This document shows, piece by piece, positions 1 through 11,431 of a stretch of 64,000 bases of DNA (the first letter of the stretch is position 1; each line of letters begins with the position of its first letter). The stretch comes from Chaetoderma sp. LZ-2023a (lineage: Eukaryota; Mollusca; Caudofoveata; Chaetodermatida; Chaetodermatidae). The position numbers and the translations under genes are program-made. Under the pieces are notes generated by a model that was given only the letters and a program-made list of their open reading frames with translations, made no database searches and had not been told where the DNA came from. The DNA lies in contig CM067360.1 in assembly GCA_034401795.1 (NCBI GenBank), forward strand, positions 49,686,573 to 49,750,572, read 5' to 3'.

Positions 1-34
1 TCAATACTCACCATTCTGTTACTTCTGATATACA
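1..34. repeat. DIRS right inverted terminal repeat (partial)
   Basis: These bases are the reverse complement of 5838-5871 with one or two mismatches, and also match 7977-8007. The repeat probably continues left of the window. Confidence 0.85.
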
Positions 35-511
35 CCAGATTTGATCAGTAACTTGGTGGGAAGGGGCAAGCCATACATGCTAATTTTGCCCCTTGGAGAA
101 AGATTTTAGACTTCAAACTTGACTAACGGAGACCTAAAAGGACCGTCAAGTTCACGGAACCGAATCACATTCGCGTCACAGCTCCCCACCCCCCCTTTTT
201 CCTCCTAAGAAAAGGGAGAGAACTAACGAACATGTATCTCGCCTGAAACACCAATATGCCAAGAGGGTTAACTACTCCCTGCATATCGCTTGTATTAGCC
301 TGGGAATGAGCATGAATATATAAGATGAATGAACATGATACATATACATAATACAAAAAACTCTCACTTGTTGAATTACCTTATGATAACAGGACTTCAG
401 ACGTACCGCCTACAACCATTCACCGGTTCGGCCATCAGTGACACAATCTGGTTGACATCCTCTCGCTTGACCATGCCTGCTTTAGGTTCTTTTCTTACCA
501 AAGTGAAAAAA

Positions 512-533
512 GGGGAAAAGCAGTGTGGTCACT
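512..533 (-). other. Possible DIRS internal complementary region
   Basis: Just after the recombinase stop codon, this ~21-base stretch closely resembles the extreme outer end of the left terminal repeat (8013-8033), sharing AGCAGTG.TGTCACT-type sequence. DIRS elements carry an internal copy of their terminal sequence near the 3' end, used to join the ends during replication. Position and sequence fit, but only one half of such a region is visible. Confidence 0.5.
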
Positions 534-535
534 AA

Positions 536-1560
536 CTATCGTTTCAAAACAGCTAAAGCGAGTGGATTGGCCGAGTCTGACACATCCCTCATATAGTAAT
601 CCGTAAATGAGGACTCACAGTGCCATTGTGCAACGGCCATGATGTCCTCTAACGGAACACCATTATAAAGGGCGGTCGATGCGGCTATTCCCCTAACATC
701 GTGTGCCCTTACGCCCTGCACCTGGTGCCCAGTCGCCATCTCATGAGTAGTCTGAATGCATTCGACCACCCAACGAGAGATAGTATCCATGGATGCGGCG
801 CCATAAGGCTTTTTATGGCAGATCCACAGATGTCTATCGTTCGACCGTAACGAGTCAGTCCGTTTCTTGTACTTAGTCAAAGCACGGACCGGGCACCAGA
901 CACTGGCATCACGATCAAACCTGGTTAACTTCGGTATAATGATCGGCTTGCCGGGATATCTCAAAGATTGGTTCTTTGACATAAATTCTGCTCTTGGCAG
1001 AAGACGCAGACCTTATCCAGAAACAATAAATCGGTTCCTCTCTGCCGAAAGAGCATGGATCTCACTGCGCCTTCTAGCTGAGGAAGCTGCCAATAGAAAG
1101 ACCGCCTTTAGAGTCAAATGCTTTAGACTAGCCGAACGCAACGGTTCGAATGGGTGCTTGGCCAGTACATTAAGCACTAAAGATAGACTCCAGGCTGGAA
1201 TGACTACCGGTTGTCTCGGGCGGAGATTGCTCATTCCCTTCAACATCACGTTTAACTGGGCCACCTCTGGACTATCCCTGTTGGCTAGACAAGGGATAAC
1301 TGATGCCAAAGCTGACTTGTATCCAGCAATTGTGACGGGAGCTAGTCCTGTAAAGAACAGCTCACAGAGAAAGTCTGCTATTTGCTGAATAGTGGATTGA
1401 AAGGTATCAATACCCTTTTCTTCACACCAGTCTGCAAATCTGTTAACCTTGTTGTTATATGACTTGAAGGTTGACCTCCTTCTCGCAGCCGCGATGAAAT
1501 CAGCAGCCTGTCGAGAAAAGCCTTCCGACGTGGAACGTTGTTTGACAACATCCACGCAGT
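536..1560 (-). pseudogene. DIRS tyrosine recombinase (one in-frame stop)
   Basis: This is the element's integration enzyme, a lambda-integrase-like tyrosine recombinase that would join a circular DNA intermediate to the chromosome. The N-terminal core-binding part holds RRRSTFKSYNNKVNRFADWC. The catalytic part shows the first arginine in ARRRSEIHAL, the HxxR box in AHDVRGIAAS and the nucleophilic tyrosine in SSFTDYYMR. A single TAA at 1013-1015 interrupts the reading frame; the ten codons after it lead in frame into the second half, so this is a simple nonsense mutation. The N-terminus overlaps the end of the RNase H frame (which stops at 1378) in a different frame, as is common in DIRS elements. 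The exact start is not determinable. Confidence 0.85.
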
Positions 1561-2703
1561 CAATTTGAACATTTCGGGACGCTCGTGTAGGAAGCGTCCC
1601 TTGGCCTGGGAGATTATGTTCGGAATCTCGGGCAACTGCACAGGATTTTCCACCAGCAGATCCAGAAGATCCGTGAACCACGCCCTGCTCGGCCAATATG
1701 GCGCTATTAGCAGGACCAGACACGGCTCCTCCCTGACTTTCACCAATACCTTTGGAAGAAGAATGGTGGGTGGGTACGCGTACGCGTGCATCCCTCTCCA
1801 GCTTATCGCCAGAGCGTCTGTATCGACGGCATTTGGATCTGGAATCGGCGAGACATATGTCATGATTTGAGCATTTTCCTTTGTGGCGAACAAGTCCACG
1901 TTGGGTTTGCCCCAATGCTCGAAGATCCGTCGTAGAACTGGAGGGTTGAGGGACCATTCTGTTGGCAAGATTCTCTGTCTGCGAGACAAAGCATCCGCCA
2001 GAATGTTCAATCGGCCAGGAATATGAGCTGCTTTCAAAACAACCGAGTAATTCCTGCACCATTGAATCAAGTGCCACACCCTGATGCACAGGGTGGGCGA
2101 CCTGGTCCCTCCTTGGCGATTTATATATGATACTACTGTCGAATTGTCCGACCGTATCAATATCACCTTGCCCCTGATCATCGGAAGGAACTCTTCCAAC
2201 GCCAGTTCCACTGCCATCATTTCCAACAGATTGATATGCAGCTGACTCTCCGGGAGAGTCCATGTGCCCGAGACCTGGTGTTCTCCCAGGCAGGCACCCC
2301 ACCCTTCCAGCGATGCATCCGTGTAAACGGACAGCTGGGGGTGGTGTAGGTGCAGCGAAAACCCTATTAGGAGATTCTGACGCTGTTTCCACCATAGAAG
2401 ATGCGATATTATCGGCTCCAAAACTGGCACCAGTTTTGACAGGGGTTCTGTTCTCTGTTTCCACAGAGACATCAGATACAACTGGATAGGTCTTCGCATT
2501 AGAGCAGCGTACGGGATAACCTGCTCCATGGAGACCATCATGCCCAGCATCTGAAGGAACCGCCTCGCCTGAATGTGGTTTCCCACTCGAAAACTCCTGA
2601 GGATGGCTAACAGAGACACCACTCTGGGCTCTGATGGGTAAACCCTGCCCTCCTCGAGGTCGAATCGCATCCCCAAATAAACGAAATGTTGAGTGGGCAT
2701 CAA
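1378..2703 (-). pseudogene. DIRS RT C-terminus plus RNase H
   Basis: This frame continues the polymerase after the stop at 2728. It opens with the second copy of the duplicated RT segment (YLGMRFDLEEGRVYPSEPR), then the RT connection. RNase H follows with its acidic residues in SVYTDASLEGWG, ELALEEF, LIRSDNSTVV and NILADALSRR. After RNase H come ~190 residues typical of the DIRS polymerase tail (PNVDLFATKENAQ; LIAPYWPSRAWF). RNase H would degrade the RNA strand during cDNA synthesis. This open frame is probably not translated as it stands, because RT upstream ends in a stop. Confidence 0.85.
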
Positions 2704-3163
2704 CTCGGATTTCTCCTCGTTGACTATCTAGCCTAGATCTGAAAGTAACTTCAGAGTCAGAGCAGTATCCACGTTCAACCTGGCTGCCGAGTCTGCCTTG
2801 AGCAGCCAGTCGTCTATGTAGGTGTGTCTTCGCATTAGAGCAGCGTACAGGATCACCTGCTCTATGGAGACCATCATGCCCAGCATCTGAAGAAACCGCC
2901 TCGCCTGAATGTGGTTTCCCACTCGAAAACTCTTGAGGATGGCTAACAGAGACACCACTCTGGGCTCTGACGGGTAAACCTTGCCCTCCTCGAGATCGAA
3001 TCGCATCCCCAAATAAACGAAATGTTGAGTGGGTGTCAACTCAGTTTTCTCCTCGTTGACTAGCCAGCCTAGATCTGAAAGTAACTTCAGAGTCAGAGCA
3101 GTATCCACCTCTAACCTGGCTGATGTGTCTGCTTTGATCAGCCAGTCGTCTATGTAGGTGTGT
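2491..3163 (-). repeat. 336-bp in-frame tandem duplication inside DIRS RT
   Basis: 2491-2826 and 2827-3162 are two near-identical copies (a few percent different), joined head to tail. Both start at tcttcgcatt and end at gtaggtgtg. The offset is 336 bases (112 codons), so the frame is kept. The unit covers the catalytic YIDD box through the RT thumb. Confidence 0.92.
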
Positions 3164-3867
3164 AGCGCCACGATCTCTTTTCTGAGAAACGCTGTCACCG
3201 CAAGGACCACTCTTGTGAAAACCCTCGGAGCTGTCGACAGGCCAAACGGGAGAACAATAAACTCCCATACTTGATTCTGAAACGCAAATCTCAGAAACCT
3301 GTGACAACTCCTGTTCATTGGAATGTGGAAATATGCATCTTTCAAATCGATCGACACACACCACATTCCCTTCCTCAACCCCGCCATTACCGACCTCGGC
3401 GTTTCCATCTGGAACCGAGGCGTATGGATAAACCAATTTAATGGCCTGAGATTGAGTACGGGTCTCCATCCCCCTGTGCTCTTGGGGACAAGGAACATAT
3501 TTGAAAAGAAGCCTGGAGTGTTCTGGTTCGCTGGTTTTATTGCTCCCTTCAGAAGCAAACCCGACACTTCGTTTTGAACGGCTTCTAACTTGTCTGGTTC
3601 CCTTGGTACGGGTGTCCAGACAGGTGCCAAAGACAGATTCTGCGGCAGAAAGTCCCACCACTCCGGCATGTAACCCTGGGATAACCATCCCAGGACCAGA
3701 CTGTCTGACGTCATACCTCGCCAGGCCTCGACGAAACGCTTGAGCCTTCCACCCACCATAGATACCTTGACGTCTAACGGGGTTGTCCGGCTCGCGGTCC
3801 GCTCTCCCCCCTTTCTTAATGAGAGAGAGAACCATTTCGGTCTTGGCTCGGCAGGTCTAACTGGCAC
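2728..3867 (-). pseudogene. DIRS reverse transcriptase with duplicated active-site segment
   Basis: The 379-residue frame holds a DIRS-type RT. Visible motifs are SIDLKDAYFHIP (~172-183, first catalytic aspartate), FGLSTAPRVF (~208-217) and TYIDDWLIKAD (~237-247, catalytic YIDD). After YLGMRFDLEEGKVYPSEPR the frame enters a 336-bp tandem duplication and reads a second TYIDDWLLKAD before ending at a TAG at 2728-2730. The matching base in the other duplicate is a tryptophan codon, so the stop is a point change inside one duplicate. Gag lies immediately upstream on the same strand. Confidence 0.88.
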
Positions 3868-3924
3868 CGCTGTTCCTGTCGCACAGGTGCGGTCCAGGCG
3901 GATACAAAGGGAGCTCTCGTACCC

Positions 3925-4780
3925 TCAGGTACGATCCGCTCCCTTCTTTTCACCCTTTGAGGCCTTACCCTTACCCTTCCCCTTGCCCTTCCCGCCCCTA
4001 GGGCGGTCAGGAGCAACATTGGGGAGGGTAGGCGCCTTTACAACCTTCCTGGGCTTCTTCGCCGGTGCACGGTAACGGATTGGCCTCAGCCGCAGGCGGA
4101 GCCGCTGACCTGGCTTGCGCCAAACCAGACAAATGGAGGCCGGTTCCGTCCAGGACAGAATCAACCTCCATATTCTCCACCTGCGGCTTCACGGGCCGCA
4201 GCAACCTCTCCTCCTCGTCTTCAGACTCCGAAGAGTCGTGCCTAGACGAGTCAACGGTGGAACCGTCCTGGCGGACGGCTCCCACACCTGAGGGACCGGC
4301 CACCGCTACTGGACCACCCGGAGGTGGCCGCAGAGAGACAGAACCCGTCTGGCCGAAGCCAGACGGGACCGCCAGGGGGGCGTACGAGACGGCCCCCTCG
4401 GTATGCCAGTCCAAGGACAGGATCCGTACCAGGCATGGGGAGAAACTGCCCCCCAACCTTTGGTAGCAGGGACGACACCAGCGTGGGCAGAATGCTATGC
4501 AGAAAACCCTGCATAGCCGGACCAAACCACGCCGGCGGTGCCATCTCCGCCACCTCCAACTGGGGACGTGGAGCACCCCCACCGGCCGAACCGGGCGCTC
4601 CACGATTTCGTCTCGGACCGCCTGACTCTGCGTCAGTCCTTCTGGGCAAGGAACTTAACCATCATTTCGACGGACCACACTGCACAAACATTACACCTAT
4701 GATCTATATTACACAGGGAACACCTAAAACAAGCATGGTCCTTGAACATTACACGGACAAATTTATGGCATTCGTCACAT
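3925..4780 (-). pseudogene. DIRS gag-like ORF, frameshifted (inner copy)
   Basis: Three overlapping minus-strand frames together give a gag-like protein that can be compared with the second copy at 5891-6950. At the N-terminus (about 4780-4650) is a Cys/His-rich block: CDECHKFV, then KDHACFRCSLCN and RCNVC. Next is a conserved patch EMAPPAWFGPAMQGFLHSIL, then an acidic Ser/Glu/Asp stretch (DSSESEDEEERL), MEVDSVLDGTGLHLSGLAQA, and a basic Lys/Gly run (GGKGKGKGKGKASKGEKKG) near 3960-3990. The Cys block probably binds zinc and the Lys/Gly tail nucleic acid; both are inferences. No ATG precedes the Cys block in frame. Confidence 0.65.
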
Positions 4781-4800
4781 GATGGCGGGGCTGGCTTGGC

Positions 4801-4815
4801 CTATAAAATAAGCAC
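4801..4815 (-). promoter_or_regulatory. Possible 3' splice site before DIRS gag
   Basis: On the minus strand GTGCTTATTTTATAG comes directly before the open gag frame, with the TAG closing that frame upstream. The same sequence precedes gag in the second copy (RC of about 6961-6975). A T-rich tract ending in AG at the boundary of a frame with no ATG suggests a spliced leader. The donor was not identified. Confidence 0.35.
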
Positions 4816-5310
4816 AAACCTACAATAAACAAGCGGAACGAGACCCAGATGGAAGGCAGACAATTAATTTTCAAATAATTTGACTCATAAATTAACTGTA
4901 ACCCTCCCGCACCCAACCCGCCACGTTACAACAAAGATCGCATTGACTATGACGACAAGAACGCGGCGGGCATCAACACACCCATACTAGATCCTCCAGG
5001 ATGTGTAACGGCTCCAGGAATCATATCGCATAGCATTCGGGTTATATTTACTAATCAATATAAATTATACTCCTAACGAAAGCATCACGATTTGTGAAGA
5101 AAACAACAAAATGTCATAACAAACTGCTGTATCACACGGTAAAACCGCAGACCACGCATCTACTCAAGAATTTTGAAACCACCGATCATTGCAAACCAAT
5201 CGTGATCGCACGTAAACTTGATCATTCTAAAGTTTCCGGTACCATTTTTAGTACGCAGCACCCAGAACAAGATGCGCGAATTAATGAAAAATTTTTCTTC
5301 ACATAAACAT

Positions 5311-5342
5311 CCGAGCGACCGGGTGTGACGTCACCCGCTCGG
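5311..5342. promoter_or_regulatory. CRE-containing imperfect palindrome in DIRS left end
   Basis: A 32-base imperfect palindrome begins CCGAGCG and ends CGCTCGG, with TGACGTCA (CREB/ATF-type site) near its centre. A second GACGTCA lies at about 5356-5362. It sits in the untranslated left end, where the element promoter is expected. The second copy keeps only part of it near 7465-7495. Confidence 0.4.
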
Positions 5343-5742
5343 ATTCTACGGAGAACGACGTCAGCCGATATTCGTGTTAGAAATACTGTAGCAAACACCT
5401 ATTTTCATATCTGCCGATCGCCTGTTGGGGTTTAAAGAAGGCGATCGTCTGGCATATATCGTTGTTAGCACACGTCCCAGATTCTATGGGGTCAGAAATT
5501 GGAACATGCGACAACGAAATTTAGAGACCTAAGTCTTTAAACTATGGATAATAAAGAACGATACAACCTGGTTATCTTCAGCGGTATGCTCCATAGTCCT
5601 TAGTTAATCCTTTCACGAACACACAAACTATCACAAATTAAAGACTTAGATCTTTTTTCACAAAAAAACCACTAAAATCCTTAATGCAAAAAGCATGTAT
5701 TGCTCTTGTTGCTATGCAAACAAGAATGAGCTCTATGGTAAA

Positions 5743-5774
5743 CGGGTACTCGGCAGTTGGGAGCCGAGTACCCG
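5743..5774. repeat. Perfect 11-bp stem hairpin in DIRS left end
   Basis: CGGGTACTCGG at 5743-5753 pairs with CCGAGTACCCG at 5764-5774 around a 10-base loop. A related but weakened hairpin sits in the second copy near 7889-7920. Confidence 0.6.
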
Positions 5775-5837
5775 GTTCCCAGGAGTCGGTAAAGCTTTCT
5801 AAGTCTATAATCCTAGAGCCGCTGTCAAGGCCAGCTG

Positions 5838-5871
5838 TATATCAGAAGCAACAGAATGGTGAGTATTGATC
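5838..5871. repeat. DIRS left inverted terminal repeat, inner copy
   Basis: Inverted match to 1-34 and direct match to 7977-8007, all sharing GAATGGTRAGTATTGA. Confidence 0.85.
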
Positions 5872-5890
5872 GAAGGAGAACAGTCTGTCT

Positions 5891-6950
5891 CCGAAGAGGA
5901 CACTCCCATGAATACGTCACCCGTTGACGTATCCACGTTCTACCAGCAACAGCCTCCCGGCTTGGAGCCACCGCTGCGAGCGGTAAGCCAGAAATAACGG
6001 TACCGTACGGTTCCGCCGCCACCCCATGGAGTTCTGTATTCCATAGAGGTCTGCACGGAAAACCATGCGGACCCGTAACGGTTATGGAACCGTGGCCATA
6101 CACAGGCGCCAACGGCACCCCATGTGTGGCCGCTGGACCAGACGAGATAGGCGTGTATCCAGCCTGGCCAGCAACACCTGTCACTCAGTTGGTGGCAAAC
6201 TAACCAGCACTGGACGGGTGCCCGGTACCGGTGTGGCCTCAACCACGGGCGGAGCGAGTGTCTTGGCTTGCGCCAAGCCAGACAGATGGAGGGCTGTTCC
6301 ATCCAGGATGGAATCACCCTCCATGCTCTCCACCCGCTGCATCTCAGGCCATAAGTCTCTCCTCCTCATCTTCAAACCCTGAAGAGTCGTCACCAGATGA
6401 GGAGACACTGGAACCGTCTTGGCGAACGGCTCCCATGCCCGACTGACCAGCCACTGCTACTGGACCACCCGGAGGTGGCCACAGAGACAGAACCCATCAG
6501 GCCAGAGCCCGGCGGGACTGCCAGGGAGCCATACGAGATGGCTCAGTCGGTAGCCAGTCCAGAACCCTGTCCAAGGACAGGGTCAGTACCAGACACGGGA
6601 AGAGACTGTCCCACAACTTTCAGGATCAAGAATGACACCAATATGGGCAGGACGCTATGCAAGAAGCATTGCATAGCAGGCCCGAACCACGCCAGGGGTG
6701 CCATCTCCAAAACCTCCGGTTGCGGATGCGGAACGCCCCCAGGGGCTGAAACGGACGCTCCACGATTTGACCCGCCTGACCCTGTGTCAGACCCAGCCAA
6801 GTCCTTCTGGGAAAGGAACTTGACTAACATTCCGACTGGCCTCACTGAACATATGTTACACCTATTATCGACATTACACGGCGAACAACGGTAACAGACA
6901 TGATCTTTGTAAATGACTTTCACAAATTTGTGGCACTCCGGGCATGATGG
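5891..6950 (-). pseudogene. DIRS gag-like ORF, partial (outer copy)
   Basis: The Cys-rich N-terminal block is present (CPECHKFV, then KDHVCYRCSPCN and RCNIC, about 6950-6850), followed by EMAPLAWFGPAMQCFLHSVL and MEGDSILDGTALHLSGLAQA. These match the inner copy at the same spacing. Beyond that a Gly/Pro-rich stretch (about 6184-5890) continues past the point where the inner gag diverges. It is cut off by the inner element's end. Several frame changes make it a pseudogene. Conservation of the Cys pattern in two diverged copies supports a real zinc-binding domain. Confidence 0.6.
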
Positions 6951-7976
6951 CGGGGTAGGCTTAGCCTATAAAATAAGCACAAAACCTACATTTAACAAGC
7001 GGAACGAAAAGGAATGGAAGGCATACAAATAGTTTTTAAATATATTGACCATAAATTAATTGTTAACCCTCCAGCACCCCACCCCGCAGCGCTACAACAA
7101 AGATCGCATTTTCTGGCGACAAGAATGATAACGGACATTAATACACCCATATACTGATCCTAACGGATGTATAAAACGGAACAAGCAATCGCGGTACATT
7201 TAATAAATTTCAAATTATAAACGAAAGTCAAAACGATACGTGAAGAAAACAAAATGATTTTAAGCAAACTGCTGTAAACCACGGTAAAACCGCAGAACAC
7301 GCATCTTAAATCAAGAATTTTGACACCACCGCAAACAGATCGTGATTACCACGCAAACCTTGACATAATTCCAAAGTTTTTCTGGTACAAAAAGTATGCA
7401 GCACCCAGAACAAGATGTGCGAATACATGAAACATTTTCTTCACCATAAAGATCCGAGAAACAACATGGGTGTGACGTGGCATCTCCCGCTCGGATAATA
7501 CGGAGAACGATGTCAGCCGATTTGTGTTAAAAACACCATACAGCCAACACCTCATTTCATATTACTGCCAATCGCCGTTGGGATTAAAGGAAAGCAACCA
7601 ATCTGGCATACTTCGTTAACACACGTCCCAGATTCGGGGGCAGAAATTGGAACATGCGACACACGAAATTTTAAAGACCTAAGTCTCTATACTATAGAAT
7701 AACATGAAATAATACAACCTGGGTTTCAATGGCTCCTTCCACGTTAATCCAATAAATCCTTGAAGCGAAACAGCTAACACAAGCACAGAAAAGACTTAGA
7801 AAAAACTTAATTAATGCTAAGAATCTCCAAATGCAAAAGCATGTATTGCTCTTGTTGCTATGCAAATAAGAATGAGCCTCACTGGCAGACGGGTACCCGT
7901 TTGTTGGGAACCGGGTAACCGGTTCCAGGAGCCGGTAAAGCTTACTAAATCTAGATTCCTAGAGCCAGCCAGCTTC

Positions 7977-8033
7977 CTATCAGAAGTAATAGAATGGTAA
8001 GTATTGATCGAAGGAGAAAGCAGTGCTGTCACT
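7977..8033. repeat. DIRS left terminal repeat, outer copy, with element end
   Basis: 7977-8007 repeats 5838-5871. The last bases, to the GTCACT at 8028-8033, are echoed at 512-533. This is the likely outermost end of the DIRS sequence, after which unrelated AT-rich DNA begins. Confidence 0.65.
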
Positions 8034-11000
8034 GCCTAAAATGTAAACAAACGTTCTATTTTACGTAGACTAAACAAATAGATTAGTTTTATTACTAGAT
8101 TTGTATTTAATTGACATTTTAGTTAATTTTAAGCACCTAATCGCTATATTGCAATCATAAATTTATTCATAGGCATATACAATCGTAAATTGTGATCGTA
8201 CACGCCACAGTGCAATGCTGCTACTAACATTGAAAAAGTTATGCGTTTGTGTACATACATGATGCTACACGCGTCTACAGCCTGCGTAAAATCGTTACTC
8301 AATCCAGAAAGATATAATCTATATATATATGCATTCGCATAATTGTATTCAAAAAGTGTGTGGTGATGTTTGATTATAGACCATACCTGAACCTCGCACC
8401 AATCATATAATATTCATGATCTACGTCCACATCTGTCCATGTAGCCTACACGCACATCGTAGGCTATATTGTCTATTGCGCTATTAGAATAATGTCTAAA
8501 GCACATGAGATGACTGAAAATGTATACCACTGGTATTTTTTGCATAAGTCGACTTGTGCAATTCCCAAACCAATGTAATTTCAGGTTTGATTCAAGTACA
8601 CGAAACCCGCTGTTATTATAACCACCAACTGGCGTATGTTAGCATTATGTCACCATACAGGTCCGTCATTTAATCGACAAAATATCATCCACTTTTGCGA
8701 TATTACTGAATCTTTGTGCAACTTATGTGCAACTTAAACAATGTAAATAGGGTCCATGTGTGAACAAAGAATTGCCATACAACACTGATGTGTAAAAAAA
8801 ATAGGCGCGTAGGTGCCTAATACACGCAGTAGTAGGCGCCTATGCTCCCTATGGTATTATTTCGAATAGTAATCTGACAGGAATTGATGGCCGCTTCCCG
8901 GCGTGACGTCACAAATACAATATCAATTTTAAATTGCCATGTCATGATCAAATTTGTCTACTTTAAAGTTCAGGGGTTTATCAAACCGTTGTAACAGGAC
9001 AGTAATCAGTAAAAATTTATGTAGCGCATAAAAGTAATATAGCAGCAATTTTGAAACTTAAATCACATCATCTGAAGACAAATTTACAAGTTGTGGCATA
9101 ACTATTTGAGCTATTTATTAAAAATTTCTGTGGAAGTAAGGAATGAATATATGTTCATTGTATCCTAAACTAAGTTTTTTAATCCAACAAGTACTTTTCA
9201 ACACCCTTAACCCTACTGTTAAATTGTTTTTACAAACTATAATCAGAGGCATTTGAATTTTCGTCCATCCGTCCCACTACGACCTGCATCCCTACTAGAT
9301 ATATATTAATGGTGGTGGGAGTGGGGGGTGGGGGCGAGTTAGTGTGATGGATGATGGACGAAAATTCCAACTAAAAGCCTGTGCTGTGTGCATTTTGACA
9401 ATTATTGCAGCATTATGAATGATTATGATTATCTGATTATTGCAACAAAAACAAGCAATGTTTTGACTTACAGAGTTTAACCTTGTAGTAACAGCCATCG
9501 TCTGCGCGGTTTGGTAAGAATCATACAAGAACTTGAATAGTGTGTTGAAAATATAGATTTACAGAATAATGCATTCCACAGTGTAGATATGTTATGACAT
9601 GTTCAGCTCAGCTGGATCGTCGAATGTTGAATGCTTAGCGCCTTACTCTGATTGGTTAATAGTTCCCGCAAACAATTTGTTGATTGGCTGTTTCAAGAAA
9701 TACTGCCATGGAAATGAATACCAAATACAAAATTATGGAATAATAAATTTTCTTCATATCCACTAGTTTGGAAGCTATATGATATTTTGCCTCTGTACAT
9801 TTAAAAAAAGAAATAACGTAACTTGAATCATAATAATGGCACCCAGAATCCTTTATAATGGCGACGCGCACTGACCGCTGACATTCTTCTTACTCGTTAC
9901 TTGTATTGTGAATACCGCCTCTTTATTCTATGAGACCACCATTTTAGTTTGTTGCCATGCCCTTTCTGTCTCCGGTTATATTGTGATGTCCCAGTAAGTC
10001 GATAATATGAAAATAGGCGTTGAACGCTTATTGCTTAACTAAATATGACGAATTGGTATAGGGTCAAAATGTCCTAAACCCGTATGCCCATGTATAATAT
10101 ATATTTGAAGCTATGTTTTCATCATGCTTGGAGGGCATTCTGGTAAATCCAGTCAACGATATTCACAACAATGCATATGCCAATTGCTAGTGATATCTGC
10201 CAGCATTGTTGCATCTTTTACCGGGACCTACACCATTAAATAGTTGCACCAGTCTAATAACGTTATAAAATGTGTACTGACCTATCGCAGTGCTCCTCGC
10301 TATTTGGGGAAATGCAAACAAGTCCATAGTAACTATGATGTCTTAATGAAATATCATCAACTAGAATTTTTAAATCGCGTTTATCCAGACATAAGCTACA
10401 AAAAACGGGAATTAATGCATGTTCACAAGTAAATATACATGAATGTACATTCCATCCGGGTGTGATTGGCATGGTACCCGACCTTAAATTTCCTACTATC
10501 AGCGCTAGGTACATACAACATTAACAACAACGACTTTCCACAGACATCAGTGTTAAAGATAATACGAGACAGTCAACCAAACCTCACATTGCATTAGCAG
10601 ATGCACAAATAGAAATAAATACAGCTTTTACGTGGCCTGCTTCTACTATTTAATCGTTTTACATCCTGAAGTAAATGTACGCTATTTCGCGATAACAATA
10701 TCACACAAATTCACACAAATTTTGGACCTTGAAAATGTGCAGTAGGTTTGTCCCTAAAACAATTAGGGGAACATACTCATAATGAAGAACCATATCTCAT
10801 ATTGCAACTAGGGCCCATGAAGAAACCACAAAAGCTATATCATAAGCCGAAACTGGAACTAACAAAAAACTTGTGACCGGAAAGGAAGCTTTCTCAGTTG
10901 CATGGTATATGTATTTTAGCCAGGTTCCCTGTCTCATTTTCTCATTATACGTACGTACATGTTATCTATATATGCTCACTTCGTTCACGATGGCTTCGCG

Positions 11001-11330
11001 TGAAGCCATCGCTCACTGCGTTCGCTATAATACTTTATTGCCTTTTTATGCCATTCTGTTCTGTGTCCGTATATTTCTCCACTAAATTGGAGCATCCACG
11101 TAGAAGTGATAGATAATATTAAACTTTCAGGTCTCACTATCACACATGCAAATATCCCATCACCAGGAAAGGTTCATGAAAATTCATGAGAAATAAATTA
11201 ACTGTACACAGTTAGTTGCTGAACATCAGTTATTGGACTTAGTAAATATGGTTTCTGTTTTGTAATGATGACTGATTTCTACGTTTTATGTTGTTGAGTA
11301 TGTAAGTTCTACCGCAGTGAATACTACTTA
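8034..11330. other. AT-rich non-coding stretch
   Basis: I see no ORF with recognisable protein features and no RNA gene. Small items: a foldback at 9256-9366, an isolated TGACGTCA near 8903, a 22-base palindrome (GATGGCTTC/GAAGCCATC) at 10989-11010, and an inverted pair ATAGGCGC/GCGCCTAT near 8801-8842. Confidence 0.6.
9256..9366. repeat. Small foldback element
   Basis: AATTTTCGTCCATC at 9256-9269 is exactly inverted as GATGGACGAAAATT at 9353-9366. Between lies a G-rich stretch. It may be a short MITE; no target duplication could be fixed. Confidence 0.5.
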
Positions 11331-11431
11331 CTTATTGATACTTATTGATGATTTCCAGTTCAGGCTCTTCTACAGATCCTCTTCACTGGACTCTAGATCT
11401 TCATTTGCAGTATTTACTTTACGACTCCTGA

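Larger units (their letters stand above)
1..5890 (-). mobile_element. DIRS-like tyrosine-recombinase retrotransposon, inner copy
   Basis: Read on the minus strand the order is left terminal repeat, Cys-rich gag, reverse transcriptase, RNase H, tyrosine recombinase, right terminal repeat. This is the DIRS layout: a recombinase replaces the DDE integrase and the ends are inverted repeats rather than LTRs. The first 34 bases of the window are the inverted complement of 5838-5871, so the two ends face each other. The right end is cut by the window edge. The copy is dead: gag is frameshifted, RT carries a duplication and a stop, and the recombinase has a stop. Known: DIRS elements do not make target duplications, and none was found. 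Confidence 0.88.
5891..8033 (-). mobile_element. 5' fragment of a second DIRS-like copy
   Basis: This contains another left terminal repeat (7977-8033), the ~1.2-kb untranslated left end and the first part of gag, all on the minus strand and clearly homologous to 4000-5890. It stops inside gag where the inner copy's left end begins. The simplest reading is that the inner element inserted into the gag of this one, with the remainder left of the window. An old tandem array is the alternative. Confidence 0.75.

Noticed and set aside
1013-2464. 483-residue minus-strand open frame as one protein
   Set aside because: Only the last ~180 residues are recombinase; the rest is the RT/RNase H gene read in another frame.
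8898-8912. CRE at ~8903 as a host promoter
   Set aside because: No TATA, start or ORF follows; an isolated 8-base match is expected by chance at this scale.
10989-11010. Palindrome as an RNA gene or terminator
   Set aside because: No neighbouring gene and no partner copies in the window; it may be a small repeat only.
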